NCBI GenBank assembly: GCA_036395835.1
Contig: DASWCW010000235.1
Coordinates: 1-15,259 of the forward strand
Length of the DNA stretch: 15,259 nucleotides
Reading direction: 5' to 3'
Origin: AP-16 sp036395835
GTDB lineage: Bacteria > Pseudomonadota > Alphaproteobacteria > Rhizobiales > Xanthobacteraceae
The translations under genes and the position numbers were made by a program. A model generated the notes under the pieces. That model ran no database searches. It worked only from the letters and a program-made list of their open reading frames with translations, and was not told the origin of the DNA. Shown piece after piece: positions 13,971 through 15,259 of this stretch (position 1 is its first letter; each line of letters starts with the position of its first letter).

Positions 13971-15259
13971 CCGACAAGCCGAAGACCTATAACGGCGACC
14001 TGGCGAACTTGCCGCCCGCGCTCGCCCCGCTGTGCCAGATCGACCATTGGGTCGTGTGGCGCTGGGAGCTGAAGAATGGCAAGTGGACCAAGCCGCCTTA
14101 CATGGCGGCGAATCCCGGCCGGCACGCCGCAAACAACGACCCGGCGACCTGGGCGAGCTACCAGGCGGCGGCTACCACGGCACAGAACGGCAAGGTCAAC
14201 GGCATCGGGTTCGCCCTGCCCGGCACGCCGTTCGATGTGGTCGACCTCGATCATTGCGTTGACCCTGGCACCGGTAAAGTCGACCCGTGGGCACAAACCT
14301 GGCTCAACGCGGCGAACGGCTCCTACGTCGAACGCACCCCGTCCGGCGAGGGGCTGCGCATCATCGGTTTCGCGCCCCCGTTTCCCGTTTCTCAAAAATT
14401 TTCCGTTTCTCAAAACGGGAAAAACGAGGGAAACGGGAAAAAACCCGGAGCTATGCGGAAACTGCATAGGAAGTGGGAAGTCACGGATGCCGGCGCACGG
14501 GAAGGCGCCGCGATCGAGGTTTACCGGAGCTGCGAGCGCTACATCACCGTGACCGGCCTGCAGGTCGGTGCCTGCGCAACGCTGGGCCAGACAGATGATC
14601 TACTCGAGAAGATCGCGGCGACCTATGACGCGAAGAAGAGCGGCGGCGGGTTCGACTACAACAAGACCGGTAGGCAAAACAGCTCGATCGACTACGAAGA
14701 CGTGATCCAGAACGGCGCGCCCGCCGGCAGCGACGTGAGCGCCGTATTCCACAGCGTCGTAGGCCACCTCCACGCCAAAGGCATGTCGGTCGACGAGATC
14801 GTCGACGAGCTCTCAAAATGGGTCAACGGGATCGGACAACGCTATGCCGGGCGCCTGCGAGGGGAGATCGAGCGGTCGTTCGAGAAATGGCAGCGCAAAC
14901 GCCGAATCGAAGCGCCGGCGTCCGAGCCGGACGAGGAAGCCAATTGGGAGGCCGTGGACAAGAATGGGATCCCGCGTCCGACCTGCGCGAATGCGCGCCG
15001 GGCAATCCGCGCGCTCGGCATCGAATGCCGCTACGACGTGTTTCACGACAAGCTGCTGGTCGCAAGCGAAGCGATCAGGCGCCGCAGCAACCTGGATCAG
15101 ACCGTCCTCATCTTGCGCACCAAGATCCACAAGGCCTGGAGATTCGACCCCGGCACCAAGAACACGATCGACGCCGTCGTGCAGCTGTGCCTGGAGAACG
15201 AGTTCGACCCGGTGCTCGACTATCTCGACGCGCTCAAGTGGGACCGCATGCCGCGGCTC
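13967..15259 (+). CDS. Prim-Pol / VapE-type primase-helicase, 5' part
   Basis: Open from ATG 13967 (ATGA overlap) to the window end, 431 codons without a stop. Residues ~20-130 form a bifunctional primase-polymerase-like domain: HWVVWRWELKNGKWTKPPYM, GIGFAL, the metal-binding V-D93-L-D95-H-C, and YVERTPSGEGLRIIGF. The middle has IEVYRSCERYITVTGLQVG and a helical linker. The last ~60 residues (IHKAWRFDPGTKNTIDAVVQ to DYLDALKWDRMPRL) match the start of the virulence-associated E (PF05272) helicase domain; its Walker motifs lie beyond the window. Residues ~139-158 are an unusual Lys/Asn/Ser-rich insert coded by a repeat block. Likely the replication initiator or helicase-primase of the element. 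Confidence 0.88.
   Translation, partial: MTDKPKTYNGDLANLPPALAPLCQIDHWVVWRWELKNGKWTKPPYMAANPGRHAANNDPATWASYQAAATTAQNGKVNGIGFALPGTPFDVVDLDHCVDPGTGKVDPWAQTWLNAANGSYVERTPSGEGLRIIGFAPPFPVSQKFSVSQNGKNEGNGKKPGAMRKLHRKWEVTDAGAREGAAIEVYRSCERYITVTGLQVGACATLGQTDDLLEKIAATYDAKKSGGGFDYNKTGRQNSSIDYEDVIQNGAPAGSDVSAVFHSVVGHLHAKGMSVDEIVDELSKWVNGIGQRYAGRLRGEIERSFEKWQRKRRIEAPASEPDEEANWEAVDKNGIPRPTCANARRAIRALGIECRYDVFHDKLLVASEAIRRRSNLDQTVLILRTKIHKAWRFDPGTKNTIDAVVQLCLENEFDPVLDYLDALKWDRMPRL
14381..14443 (+). repeat. In-frame 18-bp-periodic repeat block inside the primase gene
   Basis: CCGTTTCTCAAAA occurs at 14385-14397 and 14403-14415, exactly 18 bases apart. CGGGAAAA occurs at 14416-14423 and 14434-14441, again 18 apart and roughly the complement of the first pair, so the block can fold back on itself. 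It is far richer in A and T than its surroundings, keeps the frame, and encodes PVSQKFSVSQNGKNEGNGKK. Confidence 0.6.

Larger units (their letters stand above)
7325..15259 (+). mobile_element. Left part of an integrated phage-like element (prophage)
   Basis: It begins near the point where the phytochelatin-synthase-like frame loses family sequence and continues past the window end. In order it carries a tyrosine integrase, an excisionase-like HTH protein, a winged-helix regulator, a recombination set (Sak4-like ATPase, DUF669-like partner, Cas4-like nuclease) and a VapE-type primase. This is the usual early region of a temperate phage or satellite. The left border is inferred, not seen as a duplicated att core, and no structural genes are in view, so a phage satellite or integrative plasmid is also possible. 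Confidence 0.75.

Overview
The window looks like a high-GC alphaproteobacterial chromosome, most likely of the Bradyrhizobium/Rhodopseudomonas type. This is an inference from a CpaB-type Flp/Tad pilus protein, a remnant of the Tat leader (MRRxEFIGLLG...) that is repeated many times in rhizobial genomes, CTTGNC/CTATNT-like promoter spacing, and pervasive ATGA gene overlaps. No rRNA or tRNA gene and no CRISPR array was seen.

Bases 1-7087 are host backbone with signs of decay. Reading left to right there is the 5' part of cpaB (minus strand), a gene-free stretch, and an ATP-grasp pseudogene broken by two compensating indels. Next comes a tightly coupled minus-strand operon of two paralogous Amidohydrolase_2 proteins and a Rieske ferredoxin, probably for aromatic or heterocyclic catabolism. 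A short relic of an ABC-transporter substrate-binding gene follows, then a secreted PQQ-type beta-propeller protein (minus strand) divergent from a periplasmic D-Ala-D-Ala carboxypeptidase (peptidase S11, plus strand).

The first ~75 codons of a phytochelatin-synthase-like gene follow at 7095 and lose family resemblance near 7324. From there to the window end lies the left part of an integrated phage-like element. It opens with a DUF4102-type tyrosine integrase whose promoter -10 is covered by a perfect palindrome and which is followed by three GGTAAC/GTTACC motifs. Then come an unknown protein, an AlpA/excisionase-like HTH protein preceded by perfect inverted repeats, small unknown genes separated by terminator-like hairpins, and a stand-alone PhoB-type winged-helix protein.

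The wHTH gene starts an overlapping run: a Sak4-like P-loop ATPase, a probable partner (DUF669-like), an unknown protein, a Cas4/RecB-like nuclease with four cysteines placed for an Fe-S cluster, a small unknown protein, and a Prim-Pol/VapE-type primase-helicase cut off by the window end. Together these look like a phage recombination and replication module. Two genes of the module have an intact start signal but a one-base frame change within the first 15 codons, which is either real inactivation or sequence error. The primase carries an in-frame, 18-bp-periodic, A/T-rich repeat block. I see no wholly new system; the most unusual items are the disrupted phytochelatin-synthase-like gene at the element border, the early frame changes, and the repeat block inside the primase.
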